16,879 nt of DNA from CALXSC01 sp964493475 (GCA_964493475.1 CAZBNS010000031.1:1-16879); one strand, 5' to 3'; positions 1 to 6,467 are shown, numbered from the stretch's first letter. Numbers and translations: made by a program. The notes: generated by a model not told the origin, from the letters alone.

Positions 1-9
1 CAAACAAAC

Positions 10-25
10 TTTTTTTTAAAAAAAA
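10..25. terminator. T8A8 palindrome, bidirectional oligo-T terminator
   Basis: Eight T followed by eight A form a perfect 16-base palindrome seven bases past the stop codon of the 177-aa gene. It gives an oligo-T run on either strand, which suits archaeal termination. It is the likely end of the minus-strand transcription unit. What lies beyond position 1 is unknown. Confidence 0.5.
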
Positions 26-31
26 TAGAAT

Positions 32-565
32 CTATCGTCGCAATTTAAGCAGATCGTCACTGCCAGATTTCCCACGTATATCAAGCAGCGGCGACGAACT
101 ACTAGTATACGACAAACTATCACGCGCTTTTTTACTCCGTGATTTCTCGGTCTGTGCTAGCGACCCTCTTGCAGATGTCGTCCCACTTCGTCTTCGACCA
201 TCTTCCTTTCGTGTTTTTCTTTTTCTTTTCGTGCTCGAAGATTTTTTTCTCCCGCCTCTTTTTAGCGGCTTCTCCTCTACAGCGGAGGATCTCTTACCAA
301 TTGATGATACAACTGTTTTTACTGTAGATTTTGCAGTTGATTTGATCCTATCTGCAGTTGGGCTCCGCTTCGCAGCAGCAACTCGTGATTTCAACTCAGA
401 TTTTCTCCTCAGCTCCTCTTTCCGTACCTCCAAAGCTTTAGCTCGGGCCTCTCTTGCCTCATTCTCCCGACGTAATTTCTCAGCCTGTTCATCAGCATCC
501 TCCTTACTCGGTCGAAATCGACGTCTCGCAGCATCCGCTATACGTTGCCCAAAAGACGCCGCCAT
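32..565 (-). CDS. Basic coiled-coil protein, possible virion DNA-associated protein
   Basis: 177 aa; I do not recognise a family. Residues 1-65 are highly charged and helical (many E/K/R/A, coiled-coil-like). From about residue 65 onward the protein is a low-complexity K/R/S-rich tail, as expected of a nucleic-acid-binding or genome-condensing protein. The C-terminus ends GSDDLLKLRR, which resembles the end of the 770-aa protein (KSVNDLLTMRKRK). The ATG at 565 is preceded by a strong AGGAGGT ribosome site lying at the end of the 41-aa gene, so the two are co-translated. Both are driven by the promoter at 701-735, which is nearly identical to the one before the capsid-like gene. A role in packaging or organising the genome in the virion is inferred from composition and promoter sharing, not from homology. 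Confidence 0.75.
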   Translation of the reverse strand: MAASFGQRIADAARRRFRPSKEDADEQAEKLRRENEAREARAKALEVRKEELRRKSELKSRVAAAKRSPTADRIKSTAKSTVKTVVSSIGKRSSAVEEKPLKRGGRKKSSSTKRKRKTRKEDGRRRSGTTSARGSLAQTEKSRSKKARDSLSYTSSSSPLLDIRGKSGSDDLLKLRR

Positions 566-571
566 ATTAAC

Positions 572-697
572 CTACCTCCTGCGGCGCTTATTCAGCCCAA
601 CAGATACAGATCCCGCCTTCTGCTTAGATCGTTTCATCGCAGCTTCAACCGACATCTTCCGGCAGCTACGCCGTTTAGAATAATTTTTCTTCCTCAT
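572..697 (-). CDS. Protamine-like basic peptide (41 aa)
   Basis: 41 aa, beginning MRKKNYSKRRSCRK and ending NKRRRR; more than a third of the residues are K or R, and there are no hydrophobic segments. Such peptides are typical genome-condensing virion components; SSV1 VP2 is a known small basic DNA-binding virion protein, but I see no clear homology to it. The ATG at 697 lies about 28 bases after the centre of a TATA box (721-730), with no Shine-Dalgarno sequence, so the mRNA is probably leaderless or nearly so. The stop is followed after six bases by the 177-aa gene, whose ribosome site overlaps this gene's end. The gene is short, but its promoter, spacing and composition make it credible. 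Confidence 0.7.
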   Translation of the reverse strand: MRKKNYSKRRSCRKMSVEAAMKRSKQKAGSVSVGLNKRRRR

Positions 698-700
698 TAC

Positions 701-735
701 ATTAACATAAGTTGTCATATCTTATATAAGTCATC
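701..735 (-). promoter_or_regulatory. TATA promoter of the basic-protein genes (duplicated block, copy 1)
   Basis: Read on the minus strand, this block holds the TATA element CTTATATAAG (730-721) followed by the motif CAACTTATGTT, ending just before the ATG at 697. It matches 5401-5435 at 32 of 35 positions. TATA-to-start spacing predicts a leaderless transcript. The upstream part overlaps the stop codon of the 96-aa gene, so conservation here is not explained by coding. Confidence 0.75.
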
Positions 736-1021
736 TGAAAATACGTTTCAGCCTATCCTTGAAAACACTTAGGAGAAATACCGCAACCCCAAACAACGGG
801 ATACAATACAGAAAAATATACAGAATGCCCATCATTGGCTCAACGGTGGAGCTATATCCATTATCCCAATCTGTATTCTCCAGATTATACATATTGGCAT
901 CCAGGAAACTCATATGTATCTCATCCACAGATAAACCAAAAGCAAACGCTGCAATGACCCCCACCACTCCGCAAATAATCATCACAATAAATGCAGACCA
1001 AATTGATGATACAGTACTCAT
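731..1021 (-). CDS. Small membrane protein with two TM helices (96 aa)
   Basis: 96 aa, not recognised by family. TM1 is about residues 7-30, followed by a polar loop with many D/N/E (about 31-62), then TM2 about 64-87 and a basic end (KDRLKRIFR). The loop is probably outside the cell or virion and the basic tail inside. Its ATG overlaps the stop of the 91/83-aa gene (ATGA). Size and topology match the other small two-helix proteins of the cluster (78 aa and 121 aa), so a minor structural role in a membrane-containing virion is plausible but not shown. Confidence 0.8.
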   Translation of the reverse strand: MSTVSSIWSAFIVMIICGVVGVIAAFAFGLSVDEIHMSFLDANMYNLENTDWDNGYSSTVEPMMGILYIFLYCIPLFGVAVFLLSVFKDRLKRIFR

Positions 1022-1269
1022 ACGCGCCCCCCCTGTACCGCATCAATCAACAATGCCACTCCAAAAAACACAATAGCAACCCCTGGTGTAAGCAGAACAA
1101 AATCAAGATTTGCCGAAACAACCTCTCCAGTCTGATTCGAAACAGATCCCGTGCCAATAAAATAGTTCACCGTAGGCACAATATACGTCAAACTCGAAAC
1201 TACAAAGATCCACAACAGGCCCGCACAACTCACCAGCACCGACCATAAAATGGCCCTCCATGCTGCCAT
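1018..1269 (-). CDS. Small membrane protein with two TM helices (83 aa)
   Basis: 83 aa starting at the ATG at 1269, chosen because a strong GGAGGTG site lies eight bases upstream; an in-frame TTG at 1293 would add eight residues but has no such site. TM1 is about residues 6-29 and TM2 about 57-77, separated by a loop containing an N-glycosylation-type sequon (NQT). The stop overlaps the start of the following 96-aa two-TM gene (ATGA), so both are translated together. No family is recognised. The paired arrangement of similar small membrane proteins suggests virion membrane or capsid components. Confidence 0.8.
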   Translation of the reverse strand: MAAWRAILWSVLVSCAGLLWIFVVSSLTYIVPTVNYFIGTGSVSNQTGEVVSANLDFVLLTPGVAIVFFGVALLIDAVQGGRV

Positions 1270-1298
1270 TAGCACACACCTCCGGCCGAGCAAGGGGC

Positions 1299-1315
1299 AA
1301 AAAAAGAAACGTTTC
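1299..1315 (-). terminator. GAAACGTTTC palindrome followed by T7
   Basis: On the minus strand a perfect 10-base palindrome (1306-1315) is followed directly by seven T (1305-1299). It lies about 60 bases after the ATPase stop and before the 83-aa gene. It could terminate the ATPase transcript. Having no loop, the palindrome could equally be an operator for the promoter just upstream. Confidence 0.4.
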
Positions 1316-1350
1316 CTTGTTTGATATATTTATTTATCCCCCCGAGCATC

Positions 1351-1362
1351 TTTATATATATC
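1351..1362 (-). promoter_or_regulatory. Candidate TATA box for the 83-aa/96-aa gene pair
   Basis: The minus strand reads GATATATATAAA, preceded by an A/G-rich stretch (GGAAAA) that could serve as a BRE. Predicted initiation near 1330 would give a leader of about 60 bases carrying the GGAGGTG ribosome site. It lies in the 107-base gap after the ATPase gene, the only sizeable gap in this part of the cluster. Confidence 0.4.
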
Positions 1363-1376
1363 TTTTCCATCATTTT

Positions 1377-2750
1377 TTACGGGATCTCCTTAGGAATCCA
1401 TTGTTTACTCGTCCAATATCTCCAGTTTACATTACTGATACCAGCCATTTGCATTGCCTCACGGTGCTCTGCACCCTCCCTCCGATAACTCTCATAGTCT
1501 GCATACTTACGTTCCGCTCTGATTTGCGGCATACCTCGTTTCTGAATAAATGCCTCAACCTGCTTACTATTATCATTAACCACATTTGGATCATTATCTC
1601 TCTTCGCTTTTTCAGTTGCTTTCTCACGTTTAACAGTATATATGTCATACATCTCTTTTGAACATTTCGGATATACGACGTATGACACAACTGCATTCGC
1701 CCAAATCAGATAATAATAATACGGTACATCAGCACGGAAATTCTTATCGATCTCAAACAACTTTGACATCGTATGTTCAACTTTGCGCCGCATTGGTGCA
1801 GTACTTTTCTGCATCTCGCATAAATGGGACGCCATATTTCGCGGGACCTTATCAAGCGTAAACAAATCAGGAAAAGAAAAAAACTGCGCCTGCCTATCAA
1901 TACGATTGATCATAAATGTACTATTCTTATTTTTATTCGCATTTGATATACTATTCCGGGAATTCCACGCCTTCGCAGTTATATCATCATAATCCTTAAT
2001 CAGATATTTCCCCTTCTGCATCATCAGATCATCGGCATCCTCTTGAGAAATACAAGCAATAAGATCCTCATTAAAATAATTACGGCTTCCCTTTAGTGTG
2101 GGGTCACCATCTTCAATATATGACACCCAACCGGCAGTACATTCAGCCAACCGGAGATCTTTCACTGATTTTCCCGAACCTCGAAACCCCGCAGTTAATT
2201 GTGACACATCAAGCGCAATCTTATCAGTAATGATCTTTGCATAATATTTTGCAAGATCAAACTCATATACCAAATCTGGATCCTTCCGCAGCTGATACTT
2301 ACCATAGTCACCATCCCAACCCGGGGGGCCACGACAAACACCAATTATATTGCGGCGTCGTATGGGAAAATGCCGGCCGATCCATAACGATATTTTACCC
2401 ACACACTCGCAGGCAACCCGTCTCTCTAAATAGATCTTCTCACTCTCGGAAAGGTCACGCACATTCTCAATACCCATCGTATCACAATAATGGCGTAAAA
2501 CCTCAGAAGATCTCCTATAATACATCTCCCTAAGCTCATCTTGTTTTGCCAGATCGTCAACAAGCGATATCATAGACATACAGCCATTCTCTATCCTGTA
2601 ATCGGCATCACTCCCCACCTGACAGCAGCATGCAAAAAAATCACCATACTCTTGGTAATAATTGTTCAGAAATTCGACTTTCGGCGGTGACATCCCATTA
2701 CTACCGATTGGTGTTATCACCTGTACCGGCCCAAACTCAACATCGTTCAT
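1377..2750 (-). CDS. P-loop ATPase, putative virion assembly or genome packaging
   Basis: 457 aa. The Walker A motif GFRGSGKS spans residues 188-195. A likely Walker B strand, KYLIKDYDD, is at 248-256, followed by a W-N-S-R segment and an N-rich stretch, then a FSFPDLFTLDK-like strand. This order resembles the FtsK/HerA- and Zot-like P-loop ATPases often carried by archaeal viruses and plasmids, where they drive DNA packaging or virion morphogenesis. The Walker B is atypical: Y follows the D where an acidic catalytic residue is usual, though further D residues sit nearby. Residues 1-185 contain a Cys-rich patch (CCC at 41-43) and no recognised fold; the C-terminal 100 residues are charged and helical. 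Its start overlaps the 143-aa stop (ATGA), with GAGGAG upstream. It is the last gene of the 5011-1377 cluster. Confidence 0.8.
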   Translation of the reverse strand: MNDVEFGPVQVITPIGSNGMSPPKVEFLNNYYQEYGDFFACCCQVGSDADYRIENGCMSMISLVDDLAKQDELREMYYRRSSEVLRHYCDTMGIENVRDLSESEKIYLERRVACECVGKISLWIGRHFPIRRRNIIGVCRGPPGWDGDYGKYQLRKDPDLVYEFDLAKYYAKIITDKIALDVSQLTAGFRGSGKSVKDLRLAECTAGWVSYIEDGDPTLKGSRNYFNEDLIACISQEDADDLMMQKGKYLIKDYDDITAKAWNSRNSISNANKNKNSTFMINRIDRQAQFFSFPDLFTLDKVPRNMASHLCEMQKSTAPMRRKVEHTMSKLFEIDKNFRADVPYYYYLIWANAVVSYVVYPKCSKEMYDIYTVKREKATEKAKRDNDPNVVNDNSKQVEAFIQKRGMPQIRAERKYADYESYRREGAEHREAMQMAGISNVNWRYWTSKQWIPKEIP

Positions 2751-3178
2751 ACTGTAATCTCCTCAATCATATCAAATGTTAATGTGACCTGCTGGGTAAT
2801 TGACCAAAATTTGCTAAACCAAACATGGCATTCTGCAATAATAGTATCAGATATTCGTGTATCGATCTCTCTCATTGCCATATCCGGAATCATCTCGCGA
2901 GCGCCCAAGTTATGGCGAGATCGATACTCCTGCACATATTCTCTCTCTAAATTATCATACAGATTAAACAAACGAGTCTGTAATGCCTCATCCTGTACAT
3001 ATGCAACCATCGCAGCTGCTGCATCGGATATCATGCGCGGATATCGATCTATTGATCGTTTTCTCTCCCTGCTCATAACCGTGCGATTCTGGAAATATTG
3101 ATGTACATATTGTTCATCTGCTTTTTCCAAAGGCAAATCAACAACCCACCCAATAGATTTATCATCAGACTTAATCAT
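2747..3178 (-). CDS. Soluble protein of unknown function (143 aa)
   Basis: 143 aa, starting at the ATG at 3178 that overlaps the preceding stop (ATGA), with AGGTG upstream; an in-frame GTG at 3220 is less likely. It has no TM segment or signal peptide. The sequence is mostly helical and charged, rich in R/E/D and M. It ends by overlapping the ATPase start, so the two proteins are probably made together and may act together. No family is recognised. Confidence 0.8.
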   Translation of the reverse strand: MIKSDDKSIGWVVDLPLEKADEQYVHQYFQNRTVMSRERKRSIDRYPRMISDAAAAMVAYVQDEALQTRLFNLYDNLEREYVQEYRSRHNLGAREMIPDMAMREIDTRISDTIIAECHVWFSKFWSITQQVTLTFDMIEEITV

Positions 3179-3543
3179 TTCACACCTACAATACCGGCGG
3201 TATTCAGGAATTCGATCCACGATTCTGCCACTTCCAAACCGGAATTGGCTAAATCGATTCCCAGCGTTTTTCTATTCCTACTCTCACCCATACAACGTTT
3301 GAACCACTCGGCAATCACACCATCAAGCTTCTTCGCATCCTCAGCACGCTTTGTTATCATTTTGTGGCGCGTTAATTGCCATAGTTGATAGAACATATCA
3401 TAAAACTCCAAAAGTTGATTCTCAGGCGTTCCACGTGCTGAAAAAATGGCTTGATGGAGATCGGCAGCAGTACTAATAGTTCTGGTGTAGCAATACTCCA
3501 AATACCCATCAATAGTATTTGATTCAGATCCACCACTCACCAT
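3175..3543 (-). CDS. Soluble helical protein of unknown function (122 aa)
   Basis: 122 aa, predicted mainly helical, with no TM or signal peptide. The ATG at 3543 is two bases past the previous stop and carries a good GGAGGAG site inside the end of the 324-aa gene. Its stop overlaps the next start (ATGA). I do not recognise it. Its place between a two-TM membrane protein and the P-loop ATPase suggests an assembly or intracellular accessory role. Confidence 0.8.
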   Translation of the reverse strand: MVSGGSESNTIDGYLEYCYTRTISTAADLHQAIFSARGTPENQLLEFYDMFYQLWQLTRHKMITKRAEDAKKLDGVIAEWFKRCMGESRNRKTLGIDLANSGLEVAESWIEFLNTAGIVGVK

Positions 3544-3545
3544 TT

Positions 3546-4520
3546 TTAGGCCGCTCCTCCGCTAGAAACAACGATATATACAATAGCAATTGCAACGGCT
3601 CCAAGAACCATAAGTACACCATACGGCATTATGTCCCTAAACGTCGTTTTGCTCATCTTTGCATACAAGGCATGCATCCTGTCAATTATTTTTTTGATGA
3701 TTACTGTATCGTGACTATATGGCATTACTTCATAGGCATAAGCATGATTCCAATAATACATCTGTGGAGGATATTTAGCCGTACCTATCTTGCGAATAAT
3801 GATTTTCTTTGCAGGATGGAACAGATTTCGTATGATCCCCCTTAATCCTTTTTTTGGTTCAGGATCATCTCTAATAATCTCCTCAGACTCCTGCATAAAA
3901 TCGCTCGCAGAATTGCCATTAACAATCTCCCCTCTCGGAATGATCGTTAAGGACGTACAAATACTTTTACAATCGAGTATTGCTGCAATTAATGCATCCT
4001 CATCTATACCCCCCTCCTCATCTGATATAGTTATGGGATAATTATCACAATCATATATCAAATCCGTATCGGTAGTAAAGATAAGTGTTGTTAACTCCAC
4101 ATCAGATAAAAAGCTCAACTCCGGATGTTTTTTACGGCACGTGGGAACCATCGTATTCAGATATAAGCTACTCATCGCATCAATTACGATTGGCGTCTGA
4201 GGAGAACAGGTATATATCTCAACTCCCTTCTCAAATCGTGCGGGCTTCGCTGTTTCAAACATTGCGGGATCTGCAGCAATGACACCATTTTTCAACGTGT
4301 AATACGGGTGCTCGGGAGTTTCCTTCTTTGCGCATTCTAAATAGGTATTTCCAGTTGATTCATAGACTGCAAATAGTTTTGCGCCCTTATTACGTTTCAT
4401 CTTATATTTAATGAATTCCCGGCCGGATTTTCCAATCAATGAGATGCCGATTATTGCAGTAAATCCGCATCCGGTCAATAATCCAACTGCGAACCCTACC
4501 GGTATGGCCATGTCCATCAT
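3546..4520 (-). CDS. Membrane-anchored protein with N- and C-terminal TM helices (324 aa)
   Basis: 324 aa. TM1 is about residues 4-27 and TM2 about 299-320. Between them is a large soluble domain of about 270 residues containing an acidic patch (DEEGG near 168), several cysteines, and a basic segment just before residue 240. The proline- and aromatic-rich stretch YPPQMYYWNH is near 254. The two-ended anchoring places the central domain on one side of the membrane, probably the cytoplasm because of the K/R-rich residues after TM1. The start at 4520 overlaps the preceding stop (ATGA) with GAGGT upstream. No family is recognised. It sits in the same cluster as the P-loop ATPase and could be its membrane partner; that is inference only. 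Confidence 0.8.
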   Translation of the reverse strand: MMDMAIPVGFAVGLLTGCGFTAIIGISLIGKSGREFIKYKMKRNKGAKLFAVYESTGNTYLECAKKETPEHPYYTLKNGVIAADPAMFETAKPARFEKGVEIYTCSPQTPIVIDAMSSLYLNTMVPTCRKKHPELSFLSDVELTTLIFTTDTDLIYDCDNYPITISDEEGGIDEDALIAAILDCKSICTSLTIIPRGEIVNGNSASDFMQESEEIIRDDPEPKKGLRGIIRNLFHPAKKIIIRKIGTAKYPPQMYYWNHAYAYEVMPYSHDTVIIKKIIDRMHALYAKMSKTTFRDIMPYGVLMVLGAVAIAIVYIVVSSGGAA

Positions 4521-5011
4521 AATAGTTTACCTCGTTTCTTTTTATCTACATTTTCCACATCTTCAACAATACCAACACGCGCAACACGTTCAAATATGCG
4601 TATACCAATACGTCTTGGTCCCGTGGCATTGCTTGCCTGGAGATGGTAATGCCCCATACACACCTCTTTGATATGCGACAATTGGGGGTTCTGCAGATCG
4701 GTTCGTCTACCAGGTATTAAATCGAGTGCAAGTTCAGCGCGCAGAGCAAATATCTCCGTTACTCCTGTTTGATTGGAAAACGGCACAACGGGACGGGCGT
4801 ACACGTTTAGCCAGATCGTTAGACCGTCAACAAATCGTTTTGAGAGATTCCCATAACGATTATTCAAACTGGATATGAAATTCTCAGCAAACTTGCTATC
4901 GTACGCCTGGGAAAGATATCGAAGATCGCTTTCGCCAAACGATTCTTCAACAATACCCTCAACAATATTGGCGCCGCTGCTCTGCAGTAGTGTTTCAGTA
5001 GGGGATGTCAT
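4517..5011 (-). CDS. Soluble protein of unknown function (164 aa)
   Basis: 164 aa from the ATG at 5011; an in-frame TTG six bases earlier is possible but not needed. It has no TM segment. The middle contains a compact hydrophobic region (LTIWLNVYARPVVPF, about 69-83), and the C-terminus is basic (KKKRGKLL). There is no Shine-Dalgarno sequence: the start lies directly after two oligo-T runs that probably terminate the upstream capsid-like transcript. Expression may depend on read-through or on an unseen promoter. It overlaps the 324-aa gene by ATGA. No family is recognised. Confidence 0.75.
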   Translation of the reverse strand: MTSPTETLLQSSGANIVEGIVEESFGESDLRYLSQAYDSKFAENFISSLNNRYGNLSKRFVDGLTIWLNVYARPVVPFSNQTGVTEIFALRAELALDLIPGRRTDLQNPQLSHIKEVCMGHYHLQASNATGPRRIGIRIFERVARVGIVEDVENVDKKKRGKLL

Positions 5012-5015
5012 AATC

Positions 5016-5028
5016 AAAAATCAAAAAA
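5016..5028 (-). terminator. Oligo-T terminator after the capsid-like gene
   Basis: The minus strand carries T6 (5028-5023) and T5 (5020-5016) within seven to twenty bases of the capsid-like stop codon. This is the usual archaeal termination signal and, with the promoter at 5401-5435, makes that gene a separate, potentially strongly expressed unit. Partial read-through into the 164-aa gene is possible. Confidence 0.45.
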
Positions 5029-5034
5029 GAGTGT

Positions 5035-5400
5035 CTAGAAGACACCCAGCAGCTTCAGCACTACCATGATAACTGCGATCAGTGCGCAGAGTACAATCAG
5101 GGGGCCAACCTGCTCCCACAGCTCAAGGCCGGTGGGAAGATTTGTGTTCGTTGTGGTATTCCAATCCCCATCAGTGCTCGGCATTGCATCATCAACGGAT
5201 GCGCCGATAACGGGAACGAGGGAAAACATAACAATCAGTGATATCATACCGCCCGCGAGAGCGACCAGTACGCCAATAATTGGTAATTCTCCCAGGTTCG
5301 TAAATCCGAATCTGCGTTTTGAAACCATGTTGAGATTTGTATGTCTCTGAACAAGGTTTGGCGTTGTAGTCATGAACATAAGTTGTTTTACCTCTATCAT
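5035..5400 (-). CDS. Two-TM protein resembling spindle-shaped virus major capsid protein
   Basis: 121 aa from the ATG at 5400. TM1 is about residues 40-66, followed by a short T/N/D-rich loop (67-95), then TM2 about 97-119. The order 'TN, hydrophobic helix, LVPVIGASV, short polar loop, PLIVL helix' recalls fusellovirus VP1 (IGVLLG, LLPVIVSQV, LVPLFYIL), the two-helix capsid protein of spindle-shaped viruses. This is a by-eye resemblance. A basic KRR precedes TM1 at 28-30, so N-terminal processing is likely, as VP1 is also cleaved. Starts are ambiguous: ATG 5400 is almost leaderless, while ATG 5379 has a GAGGT site about ten bases upstream. Its own TATA promoter and T-rich terminator suggest high expression. 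The neighbouring A24 peptidase could be its protease. Confidence 0.75.
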   Translation of the reverse strand: MIEVKQLMFMTTTPNLVQRHTNLNMVSKRRFGFTNLGELPIIGVLVALAGGMISLIVMFSLVPVIGASVDDAMPSTDGDWNTTTNTNLPTGLELWEQVGPLIVLCALIAVIMVVLKLLGVF

Positions 5401-5416
5401 ATTAACATAAGTTGTT
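5374..5416. repeat. Tandem AACATAAGTTGTT elements, possible operator
   Basis: AACATAAGTTGTT occurs twice here, 26 bases apart, at 5376-5388 and 5404-5416 approximately, and once with one change near 704-716. The element is an imperfect inverted repeat (AACA...TGTT). The promoter-proximal copy lies between TATA box and start codon; the second lies inside the first codons. Position suggests repressor binding or an mRNA-level element, but this is inference. Confidence 0.4.
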
Positions 5417-5435
5417 ATGTCTTATATAGGTCATC
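5401..5435 (-). promoter_or_regulatory. TATA promoter of the capsid-like gene (duplicated block, copy 2)
   Basis: The minus strand has the TATA-like CCTATATAAG (5430-5421), followed by the CAACTTATGTT motif and then the ATG at 5400. It matches 701-735 at 32 of 35 positions, the only strong repeat of this kind seen in the cluster. TATA position predicts initiation at or within a few bases of the first ATG. Shared promoters imply coordinated expression of this gene and the basic 41-aa/177-aa proteins. Confidence 0.75.
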
Positions 5436-5444
5436 CAAACCAGA

Positions 5445-5891
5445 TCAAAATAATTGGATTAAAACTGATATTACGGCACATCCCGATGTAATAGCAAGCG
5501 GAAATATGAATGGAATACGATCTGTTTTATTTAGTATTGCCATCATTAATGCACAACCTGGTGCAACAGCCAAACAAATTACACCAATAGGTATGAAGCC
5601 AAGAGATAATGGCAAAAATGCCAGTAATACGATTATCATAAACACTGCGTCGGCACCATTTAATAATCTGACAAAACCCAGAGCAAATAATAATATGCAT
5701 ATGGATACAGTTATTTGAGTGCGTAAAACGATGAATGGTGTAGGTTCTGCAATGACAAGAGCGATCCCTAGGACCGCAGGAATTACCCCGGCTATCCACC
5801 AATTATAGGGTATAATGTGGTCGCGAATGTCTTTCTTCGCATATATGCATAGGATAATTGATATAAGTATGGCTGGAATACAAGCCAACAT
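5445..5891 (-). CDS. A24-family prepilin-type peptidase (FlaK/PibD-like)
   Basis: 148 aa from the ATG at 5891, one base past the previous stop; an in-frame TTG at 5930 is less likely. It is polytopic, with about five to six hydrophobic segments. Two family-A24 aspartate motifs are visible. KKDIRDHIIP has its first Asp at residue 21, at the cytoplasmic end of TM1. GADA, with Asp81, corresponds to the GxGD motif. The 60-residue spacing matches archaeal preflagellin peptidase (FlaK, Asp18 and Asp79, as I recall). Such enzymes cut class III signal peptides of archaellins and pilins in the membrane. Here it closes a structural operon and sits directly upstream of the capsid-like gene, whose TM1 is preceded by KRR. 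A role in maturing virion proteins is inferred. It is somewhat shorter than cellular FlaK, lacking the C-terminal extension. Confidence 0.75.
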   Translation of the reverse strand: MLACIPAILISIILCIYAKKDIRDHIIPYNWWIAGVIPAVLGIALVIAEPTPFIVLRTQITVSICILLFALGFVRLLNGADAVFMIIVLLAFLPLSLGFIPIGVICLAVAPGCALMMAILNKTDRIPFIFPLAITSGCAVISVLIQLF

Positions 5892-5892
5892 A

Positions 5893-6129
5893 CTAACGTA
5901 TCCACCATAAAAAAGCCAATATAACTCCAATCAATACAATGATCAGCGCAAAAACCGGCAGTAACTGCATAACTGTTAAACCAAACTCATTGGCAACAGA
6001 GAATGTTATCCCCATCTCTTCGGGAACATCCGAGGTATTTACACCGCCGACCATCACAGGTAAAAATAATAGTGTGCATATTATTGCCCCAACAACGAGG
6101 AGCAATCCGCCAAGTACAGTCCAATTCAT
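5893..6129 (-). CDS. Two-TM protein similar in layout to the capsid-like protein (78 aa)
   Basis: 78 aa: TM1 about residues 6-27, a polar loop about 29-50, TM2 about 54-77. The junctions parallel the 121-aa protein: LFLPVMVGGVNTSDVPEE here against LVPVIGASVDDAMPST there, and LLPVFALIIVLIGVIL against VGPLIVLCALIAVIM. Length is close to that of mature fusellovirus VP1/VP3. It may be the second capsid protein or a paralogue of the 121-aa protein. The start overlaps the preceding stop (ATGA), and the A24 peptidase begins one base after its stop. Confidence 0.8.
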   Translation of the reverse strand: MNWTVLGGLLLVVGAIICTLLFLPVMVGGVNTSDVPEEMGITFSVANEFGLTVMQLLPVFALIIVLIGVILAFLWWIR

Positions 6130-6467
6130 AACGAATCCTCATATTTTTTAGATCTAATGATCTGAATAATACCAAATGCCAGACATCCGATAAACAAGAT
6201 AGTACACAGGATGTATAGATATGATACTGTCGCGTCTATCATCTGTATGGGAACATACTCCAGTGTTTGATTTACCTCAAGAGCAACTATGTCGCCCACA
6301 TTGCCGGCGGCTGACTGTATAGCGAGATATATTGATAGGAAAATGCCTATCACACAAACTAACATATCCGCATAGGGTATTTTACCATCTTGTCCTACTA
6401 GGAAGAGATAACCTCCAAGAATGATAATTACGAAAGTAATTATAATAAAAATCAGTGTGGGAATCAA
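6126..6467 (-). CDS. Three-TM membrane protein (113 aa)
   Basis: 113 aa. The start is a TTG at 6467 that overlaps the previous TGA (TTGA), supported by a GAGGTG site eight bases upstream; there is no ATG in a comparable position. TM segments are about residues 3-24, 31-54 and 82-105, ending in a charged tail (RSKKYEDSL). Not recognised. Part of the run of small membrane proteins downstream of the PKD surface protein, with overlaps on both sides that imply coupled translation. Confidence 0.8.
   Translation of the reverse strand: MIPTLIFIIITFVIIILGGYLFLVGQDGKIPYADMLVCVIGIFLSIYLAIQSAAGNVGDIVALEVNQTLEYVPIQMIDATVSYLYILCTILFIGCLAFGIIQIIRSKKYEDSL

Noticed and set aside
139..1248. Plus-strand open frames opposite the left-end genes
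   Set aside because: They are shadows of minus-strand genes that have ribosome sites, promoters and ATGA overlaps; the shadow proteins show no motifs and lack start signals.
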